Of a stretch of 64,000 nt of DNA, positions 36,668 to 48,674 are shown piece after piece. The notes under the pieces are model-generated. The model did not search any database and was not told the origin of the DNA. It saw only the letters and a program-made list of their open reading frames with translations. The DNA comes from Brasenia schreberi (Eukaryota; Streptophyta; Magnoliopsida; Nymphaeales; Cabombaceae). The stretch is from the NCBI GenBank assembly GCA_036023115.1, contig JAYKKT010000048.1:9214501-9278500 (forward strand), read 5' to 3'. Position numbers and translations under genes: made by a program. The stretch's first letter is position 1; every line of letters begins with the position of its first letter.

Positions 36668-36728
36668 CTACTTCTCAGTGGTGGTGGTGCTCTCTCTCTC
36701 TCTCTCTCTCTCTGTATCTCTCTCTCCG
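36668..36728 (+). promoter_or_regulatory. CT-rich leader before the aminoacylase start
   Basis: A pyrimidine tract (CTCTCT repeats) ends a few bases before ATG 36729. Such Y-patch leaders are common in plant 5' UTRs and support this start over the upstream in-frame ATG at 36609. Confidence 0.5.
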
Positions 36729-39424
36729 ATGGCTTCCCTCCCCTTTATCGTCCTCATCCTTTTCTCTTCCCTCCTTGCAAAACTAGCATTCTCGTCATCA
36801 TCGTCTTCGTTATCATCAACAGATACCATCTCTCGCTTCCAATCATACCTCCGAATCAACACTTCTCAGCCCACCCCCAACTACGCAGAAGCGCTCTCTT
36901 TCCTTCTTAACCAAGCGGACTCTATCGGCCTCGATGCGCAAACGCTCGAGTTCTCGCCGGGAAAGCCGCTTCTCCTTCTCCGATGGCTAGGATCCGACCC
37001 CCGACTCCCCTCGATTCTCCTCAATTCCCACACGGACGTCGTCGTCTCCGAGCCCCATAAATGGCTCCACCACCCTTTCTCTGCCGCCCTCGACTCCGCT
37101 GGAAACATCTTTGCCCGCGGATCCCAGGACATGAAATGCGTTGGGATGCAGTACCTCGAGGCCGTCCGCCGCCTCAAGGCCGCCGGATTCCGGCCGCGAA
37201 GATCAGTGTTCCTATCCTTCGTCCCCGACGAGGAGATCGGCGGCCACGACGGTGTGGAATTGTTCGTCGAGTCGCCGGAATTCCGGGGATTGAACGTGGG
37301 GATTGTTCTGGACGAGGGGTTGGCTTCGGAGACGGAGGAATTTAGGGTCTTTTACGGCGAGAGGTGTCCGTGGTGGTTCTCGATCAAAGCAGTCGGGGCG
37401 CCCGGCCACGGGTCGAAGCTCTACGATAATAGCGCAATGGAAAATCTGCAGAAAAGCTTGGAGAGTATTTCTCGGTTTAGGGATTCGCAGTTTGCGCTTG
37501 TGAAGGCTGGCCTCAAGGCAGAAGGCGAGGTGGTTTCTGTGAATCCGGTGTTTCTCAAGGCTGGGACGCCAACGCCAACTGTATGTTTGACAGATTGGAT
37601 GGTTCTTTCTTTCTGATTCTGATTCTTCTCCGCACTTCTTCCTCTTCTTGATTGGTTATCAATAGTGCGCCTGCTGCTAGCGGTGAATTTGCTTTGTTTT
37701 CCTTTGGAATATTTGCTTTCTTAGTCTTACTATGACGTTGGATTTTGCTGGTTTGATTTGGTATGGTGAGATTAATTTGGTAGTGTTATGGCATATTTAT
37801 TGGGTTGTTGGTGGATTTGTATTCTCTGTTGGTGTTTGAATTCTTTGTTATCGACCTTAGTGTGATGTTAGATTCTGCTTGTGAAGATGATATTATGGAA
37901 CTGAATGTGGTATTGCAGCTATTGCCTTCCCCAACCAAACACGTCAGTCACACTAGGTGTTCTCGGTCACATGGTTCTTTTTAGTTATCGTTGTGATCTA
38001 TCTTGGTTCATATATGTTTTTAAATCGAAAGAGGAAGATTTCTCGTCCGACATTTTCCTAACCTTCCTCGGCTGTTTTATGGAGCTATTGCAAGTTGTTG
38101 GTGGGGGTGCTTCTCTCAAGTTTAAATAGCTTGTCATTAGCCTTGTCTAGAATTTTTGGTTTTTCTCTTCCTTTAATATTTTGCAATTCAATATGGTGTT
38201 CTTTTTCTCTTCACCGATTGAATCGTTGGTGGTATGAACGAATGTTTATTGTTGACTTAGTCATACGTTCTTCTTCTGGGTCAATTCTTGAAAGGAGGTA
38301 CTTTCCAGTTCCGTTCTCCTAACAAATGTTCAATTCAACTTTTAATCCGAGAACTTTTAGTTCTAAAAACTACAGTTACAAAAAGTAGTTTTCTAGTTTT
38401 GCTCTGCCGACATGGCCCTGGTAGAAAGTTGATGCAATGCTGGGCTTGTGCTTGTGTTAGGGCTACGTGATGAACCTTCAACCAACAGAAGCTGAGGCTG
38501 GATTTGATATTCGTGTCCCACCTACTGCCAGTCCAGAAGATCTTGAGAGGCGAATTGCAGAGGAATGGGCACCTTCCTCAAGAAACATGACCTTCGAGGT
38601 AAGAGGTTTGCTTGTTTTCCCTCTTCCTTTTTGCTGTTTGTGAGAATCGCTCAATATTTTCTCGTTATTCTCATTCAATATCAATCACACATTGCAGCAT
38701 TACTCTCCATGATTCTTAATTTTTCTTGATAGGATATCTGGTTGTATTGAACTTATGCCTTTTAACGATTTCATTTCCAATAAGAGTTGTATGATCTAAG
38801 ACATGATCATCAGCTTAGGTCAAAGAGTATACGTAGCAGAATGAAACACTTTATTCAAAATATTCTAGCTGCAACACTATTTGCACGACCGAACCCCGAT
38901 CTCGATTATGTATCTCTGTAGTCTTTACCGTTCTTTGAGGATAACTAACTTTATATGCTGTAATGAATGGACCCGGTCCGGGGGCCCTGCCCTGCCCTGC
39001 CCCGCCCTGGAAAAATGCAGGGCCGGGCCAGAAAATCTCGGGGCCAAATGGCCCAGCCTGTCTGGCCCATTAGATATTAGCATATCTACTTAAAATCCAA
39101 ACTTAACTATAATAAAAAAATTATGTATATACATATGTATATATACACATACATATAATAAAAAAATCTCCGCCTAGGTAAGGGATCACCCTTGCATGGC
39201 CGGTTTCAAGCCCGGATAAAGGAGGAGTGTTATGTTAGGCTTCCGATAGCCAACGTAAAACTTTGTCGGACTTATTCATCATGGATTCTACAAATTATGA
39301 TAGGGCTATTTGGAAACAAAGAATCCATTTAGTCAATCCCATCTAGTATGGAAAAAGGCTTAGTTGTTGTTACATATAATAAAAACTTTATATATGTGTA
39401 TACATATGCATTCATATATCTATT

Positions 39425-39478
<54 letters not shown>

Positions 39479-41743
39479 CATGTACAACAACAACTAAGCC
39501 TTTTCCCATACATGACGAGGTTGGCTACATGGATTCTTTGTTTCCAGAGAGCCCTGTCATGTGCCATGTTAGCAGTTAACTCACAATAAGCTAGATCATT
39601 CTTTATTGTTTCTTTCCAACACTTGTGTGGTTGTCCTCTACCTCTTTTAATACTTTCAAAATCTAGTTTTTCGTACTTTCTTACAGGTTCTTCTTTGATT
39701 TCTTTCTATATGTCCAAACCACCTTAAACGATATTCTCTCATTTTATCCTCTATTAATGCCACACATAATTTATTTCTACTCACCTCATTATGTATACGG
39801 TCTTTTCTTGTATGACCACTCATCTATCTCAACATCTTCATTTCTGTCACAGACATCTTTTGTACATGTTGATTATTAACTGTCCAACACTCAAAATCAT
39901 AAAACATGGCAAGTCTAATTGCTGCTCTATAATATTTACTTTTTAACTTTAATAGTATCTTCTTATCACAAAGAATACTTGATGCTCCTCTCCATTTTAG
40001 CATATCTACTTAAAATCCAAACTTAACTATAATAAAAAATTATGCATATATATATATACACACACACATACATATAATAAAAAGCTCCGCCCATATAAGG
40101 GATCACCCTTGCATAGCCGGTCCCAAGCCCGGATAAAGGAGAAGGGTTGTGTTAGGCTTCCGATAGCCAACATAAAACTTTATGAGACTTATTTGTCATG
40201 GATTCTACAAATTATAATATGGCTATTTTGAAACAAAGAATCCATGTAGCAAACCCCATATAGTATGGGAAAAGGCTTAGTTGTTGTTACATATAATATC
40301 TTTATATATGTGTATACATATACATTCATATATCTATCTATACATATATATACATGTAATAGAAAAAAGCTATATATATATATATATGTATATGTAATTG
40401 AAAAAGCTATATATATAGTACATATATATAAATGCAATAAAAAACTATATATAATAAAATATTTATTTAATTATTTCTATATTTATTTATATGGGACGGC
40501 CCGTGGGCCGAGCAGGCCAGCATTTACAGGCCTGGCCAAAATCTGGCCCAACCTGGTGACATCTCCAATTCTACCAAAGGTAGTACATAATGGGCATGAT
40601 GTGTAACTGCCACCATGATTCATATGACTATCATATTGGATAATCTAATGTGTCTTCACAAATTTTTATGATCCTAGCGACTTCAAGCACTTCATTTATG
40701 TTCTCGGATATGCATAATTTGATATATGGAATTAGCTAAGGAACAAATAGGCGTAGGCTTCAGATGAAGGAATATATAAATTCTTGAAGAATGAAAAGCG
40801 ATTCTTGCATTGAAATGAAACCTTTGGGAGTGGCATCGTCTCAAGTCTAGTGGAACAATGCCCTACCACTAGTGGGAATGCTTTTGTTTTGGAAAATATT
40901 CCATAAAAATTTCTTATTCATGGATTGATAAATGCCTTATCCGGAATGAGTTCAGCTTGATGTGCTTCACTTGAAATTTTATTTTCAGATGATTGATTGT
41001 GGGAGCTCAAGTTAGTAACAAGTTGAGCTCCAGTGTACTGAAACCACCATATTCTTGGATCTTTACCTCCTTCGTGCTCCAATTGCATGTTCATATAATG
41101 TGTCCGTGCACACCTTATAGAAAAGCAAAGGAGTTTAGGTGCAACAAGATGATTTAGGTTAAAGAAGTTCTAGTGATCTTTTTCGTTTTTGAAATCCTGA
41201 GTTAGATGTATGTCAGTTTTGGTAATGTTCTTTTATCTCGGACAGTTCAAGCAGATGGTTCCAGTTCACGACAAGTTTGGAAACCCCGCAATCACTAAAA
41301 TTGATAGTTCCAACCCCTGGTGGATGCTACTGGAGGGAGCTGTGAAGAAGGCTGGTGGCAAGCTTCGCAAGCCTGAGATATTTCCGGCAGCTACCGATGC
41401 TCGTTATTTTCGACGGAAGGGATTGCCAGCTATTGGTTTCTCTCCCATGGCAATCACTCCAATTCTGCTGCATGACCACAATGAGGTATGCCTCTCATCC
41501 ACTGTAACCTCTCTGGCTCGAATGTTATCTCTAGTTTTACCTTGAATTTATATTGGCGAGTGTCCAGCAAAGCTTGCTTCCACCCAATGCATAGGTTTGA
41601 TGCCAATTCATGTTTTGATGCAAATGCAGTTCCTTAACCAGGAAGTATATCTCAAAGGGATTAAGGCCTATGAAGCCATTATTGAAGCCTATGCATCTTA
41701 TGAAGAGCCCACCACTGATGATGAATCCTTGGCAGAACTATAG
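36729..41743 (+). CDS. Aminoacylase-1 (peptidase family M20A)
   Basis: Four exons (36729-37580, 38461-38598, 41246-41485, 41630-41743) join in phase 0 into 447 residues. Family enzymes hydrolyse N-acyl-L-amino acids with two zinc ions. Visible metal and catalytic residues are H101 and D103 (LNSHTDVVV), D134 (GSQDMKC), E168/E169 (PDEEIGG), E196 (LDEGLAS) and the late HDH at 406-408 (LLHDHNE). [20 protein letters not shown] and NPWW are also typical. Residues 1-22 are hydrophobic and look like a signal peptide, as in many plant members, so secretory entry is likely. The chosen ATG follows a CT-rich leader. An in-frame ATG 40 codons upstream would add a low-complexity LSLSLSVSLSP stretch and mask the signal. 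Length matches the family. Intron 2 (2.65 kb) is filled with repeats. Confidence 0.94.
39075..39482 (+). repeat. Direct repeat A, carrying a composite RTE-like unit
   Basis: Unit A runs from TAGCATATCTACTTAAAATC to TATACATGTAC and recurs as A' at 40000-40359. Inside, 39170-39290 carries a leader-like block (GGGATCACCCTTGCATGGCC, CAAGCCCGGATAAAGGAGGA). It joins directly to the RTE 3' end at 39297-39372, ending GGCTTAGTTGTTGTT. That makes an internally deleted, SINE-sized RTE derivative. Confidence 0.75.
39484..39999 (-). mobile_element. RTE LINE fragment between direct repeats A and A'
   Basis: The minus strand carries the RTE 3' coding end (GGAGAGGAGCATCAAGTATT through the MSVTEMKML region to the ADPV region) and the GTT tail. 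It is about 516 bp and 5'-truncated. Its two ends coincide with the end of repeat A and the start of repeat A'. Confidence 0.85.
40000..40359 (+). repeat. Direct repeat A' with second composite RTE-like unit
   Basis: This is a diverged copy of unit A in the same order: TAGCATATCTACTTAAAATC, GGGATCACCCTTGCATAGCC, CAAGCCCGGATAAAGGAGAA, TTAGGCTTCCGATAGCCAAC, CATGGATTCTACAAATTATA, then the RTE tail ending at about 40290, and TATACATGTA. Confidence 0.75.
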
Positions 41744-42016
41744 AAATGAGACATCTTGCAAATTGTAGCAGACTTTGTCAACGTACTGGTTGATTTTGAT
41801 AATCAGGATGGATTATGTATTTTATTATATTAGAGCATGGGCTGAAACATCATTTGGTTGCCAACTGAAAACAGAGGTGGAAAGAAAATCGTTAGTGCTG
41901 AAACAGTTGCATCTTCTCCCAGTTACTGAACATCTCAAATCGTCTCTCAAGTTTATTGAGTTCCTTTTATTTGAATGAACTGCATAAAGCTGGTTCTGTG
42001 ATTTCGGGGGAAAAGA

Positions 42017-42055
<39 letters not shown>

Positions 42056-42464
42056 CTGCATAATTCTGGTGGCCTGATACTCCATGGGAAGTAAAGGGAG
42101 GGCTCTCAAGTTTATTGAAATTTCATGGCATGTTTGAAATTGTCTGCAATTTCATGTTTGGTATCATACTACAAAACAAAACAGGTGAGCCAAATATAAC
42201 CGAGTAATTCATTTATGTCTCTTTAGATTGACCCAAACATGCGTTTTCTGGGCTGAGGTTTTCATGTAGTGTCTGAAAACAGCCACCCCTAAACGTCAGT
42301 TTTTCCTCAGTTGGAGATAGCAGAGGTGCACTCGTTTGACCTGAAATGAGAAATTTGGGAGATGCCATCAACACCGTATATTTCCCGATTCAAATGGAAA
42401 CTGATATCTAATTTGTCCAAGAAGCAGTTTTCCTTTTTTGATGTTTGCACAGCTTCGGTCACCT

Positions 42465-42597
42465 CAGTGGCGGACCTAAGACTTTCTTTTTGGGGGTGAG
42501 GTGCACTTGTATTTTCTCATATATAATGGACTCAACAATTTTTCAGATTTCATGTGAGGTGCTTGTCTCACCACTTCTTAAAATGGGCCCGCCACTG
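42465..42597. mobile_element. hAT-type MITE (CAGTGGCGG ends)
   Basis: It begins CAGTGGCGGACCTAAG and ends GGGCCCGCCACTG, giving terminal inverted repeats of about 11 bp over 133 bp. The 8-bp flanks (ggtcacct, gttcaacc) match at only 5 positions, so the target duplication has decayed. It belongs with the MITEs at 14466 and 53777. Confidence 0.7.
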
Positions 42598-43030
42598 GTT
42601 CAACCTTTGTAATGAAAAAGAAAACAGATTTTTCTTTAATTCAATTGGAAGCTCATGACATCTAACTTAAAGAAACAGTTTTCTTTACTCCAATATACCC
42701 GACTAGGTCATACCGAGGTTGGATTAAGTGATCTAAGAGATCATGATCTATCTCCAAAACTCAGTGCTACAAAACACAAAATACATCAAAACTTCAAGAT
42801 TTATAACAATTCATCCATATTTTCTTGAAATCTTGTAAGTTCATATCATGCGAAGTATGTGTATCAAGCTTGCAACAGCAGAAAAATAGGTACAAGAATG
42901 TTGAATTTCAGAGACATTAACTAATGAAATTTCCGATGATCATACGATTCCCTCACCAATTTGATCAGGTTGGATTAATTGTGCACCTGCTAGGACGATC
43001 TGGTCCAAAACGATGCATTGTTAGTGCCCA

Positions 43031-43960
43031 CTAATGAAGCTGAACATAGGTGAAAGTAGGCTGAGCCATCTGCAGCGAGTTCATCGATGCTTGACAAAAA
43101 TTAGATGAAGGTAGATTAGGATGCATCCTTTGTTTCAAGTGGTAGAGCGGATTAGTTTCCTCCATGGATGGATTAGGCATGGAACCATTTACCAAGTTGG
43201 TTGTCCTCTCAATTTTTTTTCTATCATACACTTCACAGGCTGTAAAGGATATTAATTTGTCACACATACACATATATGCCGAAGTAGTCCATACTACATA
43301 CTCAATGGCTTCTTTTGTATGGTTCTACCATTTCAACCATTAGCCACCACCTTCCACTAGTTCACTGTGTGAAACAACCTTCCATCATTCACCTTCACCA
43401 TCAAAATCACCTAAAAAAACATATATGTAGGTAGTTTTGTGGTTTTATTTAGGCTTTTTAGGTGGTCTTGGTGGTGATGGCGGTGGGTAAAATGTAGTTT
43501 TGAGCAATGAAAGAGTAATAAAAGATAAAGAAATGCAGCAGCCAATGGTTAAAATGATGGAACCATGCAAAACAAGCCATTGAGTATGGACTACTCTCTC
43601 TATATATATACAGGTACATGCATATATATATATATATATATAGTCACCTCCATGCCTTGATTGTACAATCTTTACACAATGGTTTCTTTTCTTTTGTTTG
43701 ATTGTTCACATTCTTCAGGCAAAATTTCCTCATGCATGAGCCAGTTTGTCTTTTCTCCGTGAGATTACTTCCCCTCGCAAAAAGTAATAACCTTCTTCAT
43801 CTTGATCACGCATCTTTGTCGATCATAGATGTCCTTCGCCACACTAGGGTACTTCCAGTAGCCCTTGCCTGCCAATCTATCTTGCCCGTATTTCTTTTTT
43901 CTTAATGTGAAGAAGAATATCTTCTCTCCTTTAAACATAGGTTTCTCTTCACGATTACGA
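43031..43960 (-). pseudogene. NAC transcription factor pseudogene
   Basis: On the minus strand residues EKIFFFTLRKKKYGQDRLAG, KGYWKYPSVAKDIYD, IKMKKVITFCEGK, a stop, then SHGEKTNWLMHEEILPEE follow subdomains C and D of the plant NAC DNA-binding domain (usual form: EWYFFSPRDRKYPNG, GYWKATG, IGMKKTLVFYxGRAPxGxxTxWVMHEY). The in-frame stop within the domain and the diverged core show it is dead. Subdomains A and B were not found. An 80-codon frame at 43031-43273 may be its C-terminal exon (inference). A foldback MITE (43284-43594) lies between the two parts. Confidence 0.75.
43284..43594. mobile_element. Foldback MITE, about 310 bp
   Basis: The left arm GTAGTCCATACT...CAATGGCTTCTTTTGTATGG with CATTTCAACCATTAGCC is mirrored by GGTTAAAATGATGG, CCATGCAAAACAAGCCATTG and AGTATGGACTAC. 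Arms of about 65 bp surround a loop with GGTGGTGATGGCGG. No target duplication is evident. It sits in the NAC pseudogene. Confidence 0.75.
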
Positions 43961-44025
43961 GTGATAATGTATCGATAAATGTACTTTGAATGGTGTAATA
44001 AGATATTAAACCATGACAAGGAGTT

Positions 44026-44028
<3 letters not shown>

Positions 44029-44096
<68 letters not shown>
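44029..44096. repeat. (TA)n microsatellite
   Basis: About 67 bp of TA are followed by a GT run and a run of about 11 G residues at 44125-44137. Confidence 0.95.
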
Positions 44097-44099
<3 letters not shown>

Positions 44100-44633
44100 T
44101 ACTTGCATAAGTGTGTGTGTGTGTGGGGGGGGGGGGGTGCTTGTGTGTGTAAAAGGATTGTTGTTAATGGATCCAGTGGAGAATGAGCTGCTCTAGTTTT
44201 GAGTAAAAGGCACAACTTCTTGATCATGATTAGAAACTGAGTTGCTATCGTGTTTTTCCATTTCTCCTTGTTCCAAAGTGTCCTGATGAAATTTGGCTCG
44301 TGTCAGAGCAGACTCGAACCTGACCTAACAATGCATGTATGTACTATGGGGTCGTAGTTGGATGAACCAGACCCGACTCAGCTCTATGTCTTGAACATAA
44401 ACGTTCGGTATAGGTCAAATTACTTTTGACACAGACCCAAAATCTCATGATCCAAACCCGAAATGTTCTCCGTCTTGCCACCCCTAATCTCAATCTTGTG
44501 GTTGATTCAGTGTTCAGTATATGCACCAGAAACCCGTAGCACAATCCAAGTCCCATTGCTTTTACCCCATAGAGCTGATGCAGAGAAAGGATATACTTAC
44601 ATACATACAGACACACAGACAGACACGCACACA

Positions 44634-44707
<74 letters not shown>

Positions 44708-45560
44708 GTGTTGTGTCTGTGTGGGAAACGGAGTTCTATTCATCTTCTTTTATACTTAGTTTTCTCAAAGTTTTGCCGTATTAATACTTAATTATCACAA
44801 AACATTACGTGAGTATGTTAAGGTTTGGCTGTGTGCTTTGAATGAATGAAGGCATGCCCCCAAATTTGAAGGAAAATGCTTACTGGCAAAATAGAAGTGA
44901 AATCAGATCTATCAGTTGACTACTGTATGTAAGTAGAGAGAGAGACTTGCTTAGTTATCTTCATCTCCTTTTAAAGTTCAACATGGTTTTGTTATATTCA
45001 TACTTAATTTATATGTTTTATTTTATTGCAAAAATTTTACGTTTTTGGCTATAGGTTCTTTGCCTTTTATGACATCGTCAAAATTTTCTCTATCTTATTT
45101 TATATACAATTTTTCGATTAGAAGATGAATCACTATTTTATTTTTCTCTTTTTGTCATATAATTGAAAGATTTAGTCATTTTAATTGCAATATACGCAGC
45201 TAACTCTTTGAAGTCATGCAAAGGAAAACTTAATTTTGAGGTAAAGCATCTAGTCATCAAAGCAAGAAAAGTACGATTATCATAGTTTAATTCAATTAAG
45301 TTCTCAGAACAAGCCAGCGTCTCACCAGATAGAGGTTGACATCGTTCATTTCCTCCAGCGATATATATATATACGGCCACTCTGTAGAAGACAACCACTT
45401 TAACATGCCTCTCGCAAATAAGAACACAATGTTTCCATGCATTTAGTCAAGAAGTGATGTTACACCTATATGTTCACTGTCATACGTATATATGTATACA
45501 CATATATTTTATATACATATATCTATATGTAGACATATATACGTACAAATATGTGTATGT
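44100..45560. other. No supported gene; degenerate ACCCGA words and AT/GT repeats
   Basis: The part at 44280-44480 has degenerate GACCCGA/AACCCGA words ending CTTGCCACCCCTAAT, like an old hAT end. An (AT)n(GT)n run is at 44638-44706. An 86-codon minus frame at 45138-45398 has normal composition, but I do not recognise it. Confidence 0.35.
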
Positions 45561-45562
45561 AC

Positions 45563-45664
<102 letters not shown>

Positions 45665-45715
45665 CCTTAGCTGCATAATGATATTTGATGTATAATTTTG
45701 CACAAAATCTTTGAT

Positions 45716-45830
45716 ATTTGAGATCAACGGTGGAGATCTAAATCAAATATATTGTGTACCTATATACTTGTATTTAATACATATGAGTGCATTAAATGCA
45801 AAGTGATTCAAGTCTCTACCATCAATCTCA
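45716..45830. mobile_element. Foldback MITE, copy 3 (short form)
   Basis: TGAGATCAACGGTGGAGATC is mirrored by GTCTCTACCATCAATCTCA around the centre GTGCATTAAATGCAAAG, which is also the centre of the copy at 18.7 kb. It directly follows an AT/AG microsatellite. Confidence 0.6.
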
Positions 45831-46606
45831 GATGTTTGTGCAAGATTATGCATCAAAAACCATTATTTAGCTAAGATACCTTATATATACACACATACAT
45901 ATATTGGTAAGTTGGTGTATTGAGGCTGTTAGTGCCCTGGGCTGTGATAGAGGTGGGCTCACAGGTGAAAGTCATTGTAGACTGGGAGACACTCAGGACA
46001 GTTTTAGAGTTGCATAATTTCCTCGGCTTCACGAACTATTATCGGAGATTTATTCAACATTTTTCCAAGATGACTGCCCCTTCTAACCGAACTCTTGAAA
46101 AAACTAATCCATGGCGTGGACAACAGATCATGAACATGTATTCTCGACCTTGAAAAGGGTCATCAGTGAGTCAGTGCTTCGTTTACCAAACTTCTCTCTT
46201 CCCTACAAGGTGGGGAGCAAATCTAGCAATCATGTGATGAGTGGGGTTCTTTTCTAGGAGAGATACCCTTATCAGACTTGTTGGTTAGAGTTCACAGAGA
46301 AATATGACTTTTCTTGAGTGCATAGATCCGAATACTTATTGCAGTCACAGATCCCTTGAGCTACAAATGCATTGAAGAGATATTGGCAGCTACAACAAAA
46401 CCTCATGGTGACATGCTTTAGTTGGTGAGATATCATGCAGAGGAGGATGCCAACTATGTCTAGTGTAGGCAATAGGTATTAGAAGGCTTGACAAAGAGGT
46501 TTGAAGTGTAGAACAGACTTGTATGAATGCAAGACTAACAACTACTGGTGCCATATTATAGAAACCTTTTGACATATTTTATTGTATGAGATGCATGATG
46601 CCAAAT

Positions 46607-48674
46607 CCTTCAAGGAGATGTTTGGAATTATGTTGGCACACCCTGTGATATGTGGAACAATATGGCTATACATATTAGGAAAGTGGCGAAAGATGTGTTA
46701 GGGGTATCTAAGGGAGGTGTACCGGCACAAAAAGAAGCTTGGTGGTGGAGTGAAGTAGTACAAAATAAAATCAAGGCAAAGAGGGCATGTTACAAATTAC
46801 ATTATGCTAAGAAAACTAGTGAAACTTTAGAAGCTTATAAGAAAGCAAAGAAGGAAGCAAAAAAGGCCGTTAGTGAAGCAAAAGCTAAGATTTGGGAGGA
46901 CCTATATAAAAAACTCAACTCAAAAGAGGGTGAAAGAGATATTTTTAGGATAGCTAGGGCTAGAAATAAGAAAACTAAAGATCTTAATTATGTTAGATGC
47001 ATAAAAGACAAAGATGAAAAAATTCTAGTGGCAAATGATGATATAAGAAATAGATGGAAAAACTATTTTTATAATCTTTTTAATGAAAATAAAGATGTTA
47101 GTATTAGTTTAGGAGATTTAGCCAAGTCAGAAAAGTATATAAACCACAATTTCTACCGACGTATTCAAAAGAATGAAGTCAAAGAGGCTCTTAAACATAT
47201 GAAGAGTGGTAAATCGGTAGGACCAGATAATATTCCTATAGAAGTTTGGAAAATACTAGGAGAAATAGGAATCACTTGGCTCACAAGACTATTTAATGAA
47301 ATATGGAAAAACCAAAAGATGCCCGAGGAATGGAGAGCAAGTACACTTATTCCCGTATATAAGAACAAGGGAGACATTCAAAATTGTGCGAATTATCGAG
47401 GTATCAAGTTAATGAGTCATACTATGAAATTATGGGAAAGAATTATTGAACGTAGGTTAAGACAAGTATCAAGTACAACTGAGAACCAATTTGGATTTAT
47501 GCCTGGTAGATCTACTATTGAAGCGATTCACCTTTTGAGACGTCTTATGGAACATTTTAGAGCAAAAAAGAAAGACCTTCACATGATATTTATTGATCTA
47601 GAAAAAGCTTATGATAGGGTACCGAGGGAGGTTCTTTGGAGAACTTTGGAAAAAGAGGTATCCCATTGACATATATTAACCTTGTAAGAGACATGTATGA
47701 TGGTGCAAAAACATGTGTGAGGACTCATGAAGGAACGACAGACTTCTTTGAAGTTAATATTGGGTTACATCAAGGATCAACTTTAAGTCCATACTTATTT
47801 ATAATGGTGATGGATGAGTTAACAAAACATATTCAAGATGAAGTACCTTGGTGTATGTTATTTGCAGATGACATTGTATTAGTGGAGGAGTCTAAGGAAA
47901 AAGTTAATAGAAAATTGGAACTATGGAGAGAAACATTAGAAAACAAAGGCCTCCGACTTAGTAGAACAAAGACAGAATATATGGAATGTAAGTTTGATCA
48001 TTTGGCTACTTCAGAGGACATAGAAATTAAAATTGGCACACATTGCATTCCCCAAAAGGAAGGTTTTAAATACCTAGGGTCAATTTTTCAAAGTGATGGA
48101 AGAATTGATGGAGTTGTTACACATAGAATTAATGCTGGTTGGTTAAAATGGAGAGGAGCATCAGGTATTCTTTGTGATAAGAAGATACCATTAAAATTAA
48201 AAGGTAAATATTATAGAGCAGCAATTAGGCCTGCCATGTTTTATGGTTCTGAGTGTTGGGCAGTTAATCATCAACATGTACAAAAGATGTCTGTGACAGA
48301 AATGAAGATGTTGAGATGGATGAGTGGTCATACAAGAAAAGACCATATACATAATGAGGTTATTAGAAACAAATTAGGAGTGGCACCAATAGAGGATAAA
48401 ATGAGAGAACATCGTTTAAGATGGTTTGGACATATAGAAAGAAGATCAAAAGAAGAACCTGTAAGAAGGTTAGAAAAACTAAATTTGGAAAGTATTAAAA
48501 GAGGTAGAGGACGACCACAAAAGTGTTGGAAAGAAACAATAAAGAATGATCTAGCTTATTGGGAGTTAACTGCTAACATGGCACACGATAGGGATCTGTG
48601 GAAACAAAGAATCCATGTAGCCGACCCCGTCTAGTATGGGGAAAGGCTTAGTTGTTGTTGTTGTTGTTTGTTGT
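46607..48674 (+). mobile_element. RTE-clade LINE, youngest and longest copy, 18-bp target duplication
   Basis: The insert is 2,068 bp, bracketed by identical agatgcatgatgccaaat at 46589-46606 and 48675-48692. It is 5'-truncated: coding starts in frame at 46608 without the endonuclease domain. RT motifs are [45 protein letters not shown], motif [24 protein letters not shown] and catalytic FADDIVLV. The C-terminal part has [25 protein letters not shown] and [12 protein letters not shown]. The stop is followed within about 30 bp by (GTT)n. A single-base deletion in an A run (47650-47654, five A; six A in the 28.1-kb copy) shifts the frame. Otherwise the two frames (46608-47669 and 47636-48634) are open. 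The very short 3' UTR with a simple-repeat end is characteristic of RTE elements. Confidence 0.95.

Larger units (their letters stand above)
38960..40590. mobile_element. Composite repeat in aminoacylase intron 2 with hAT-like ends
   Basis: The left edge is packed with GGCCCTGCCCTGCCC and GGGCCGGGCC words. The right edge has GGCCCGTGGGCCG, GGCCTGGCC and CCTGGTGACATCTCC. Both resemble hAT subterminal arrays. Between them lies the A-RTE-A' structure described in the next entries. Confidence 0.4.

Noticed and set aside
36881..37503. Several long frames opposite and overlapping aminoacylase exon 1
   Set aside because: They are GC-rich shadow frames of a clearly coding exon.
45138..45398. 86-codon minus-strand frame
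   Set aside because: The composition is protein-like, but I found no family match, start context or neighbours. Left as unassigned.
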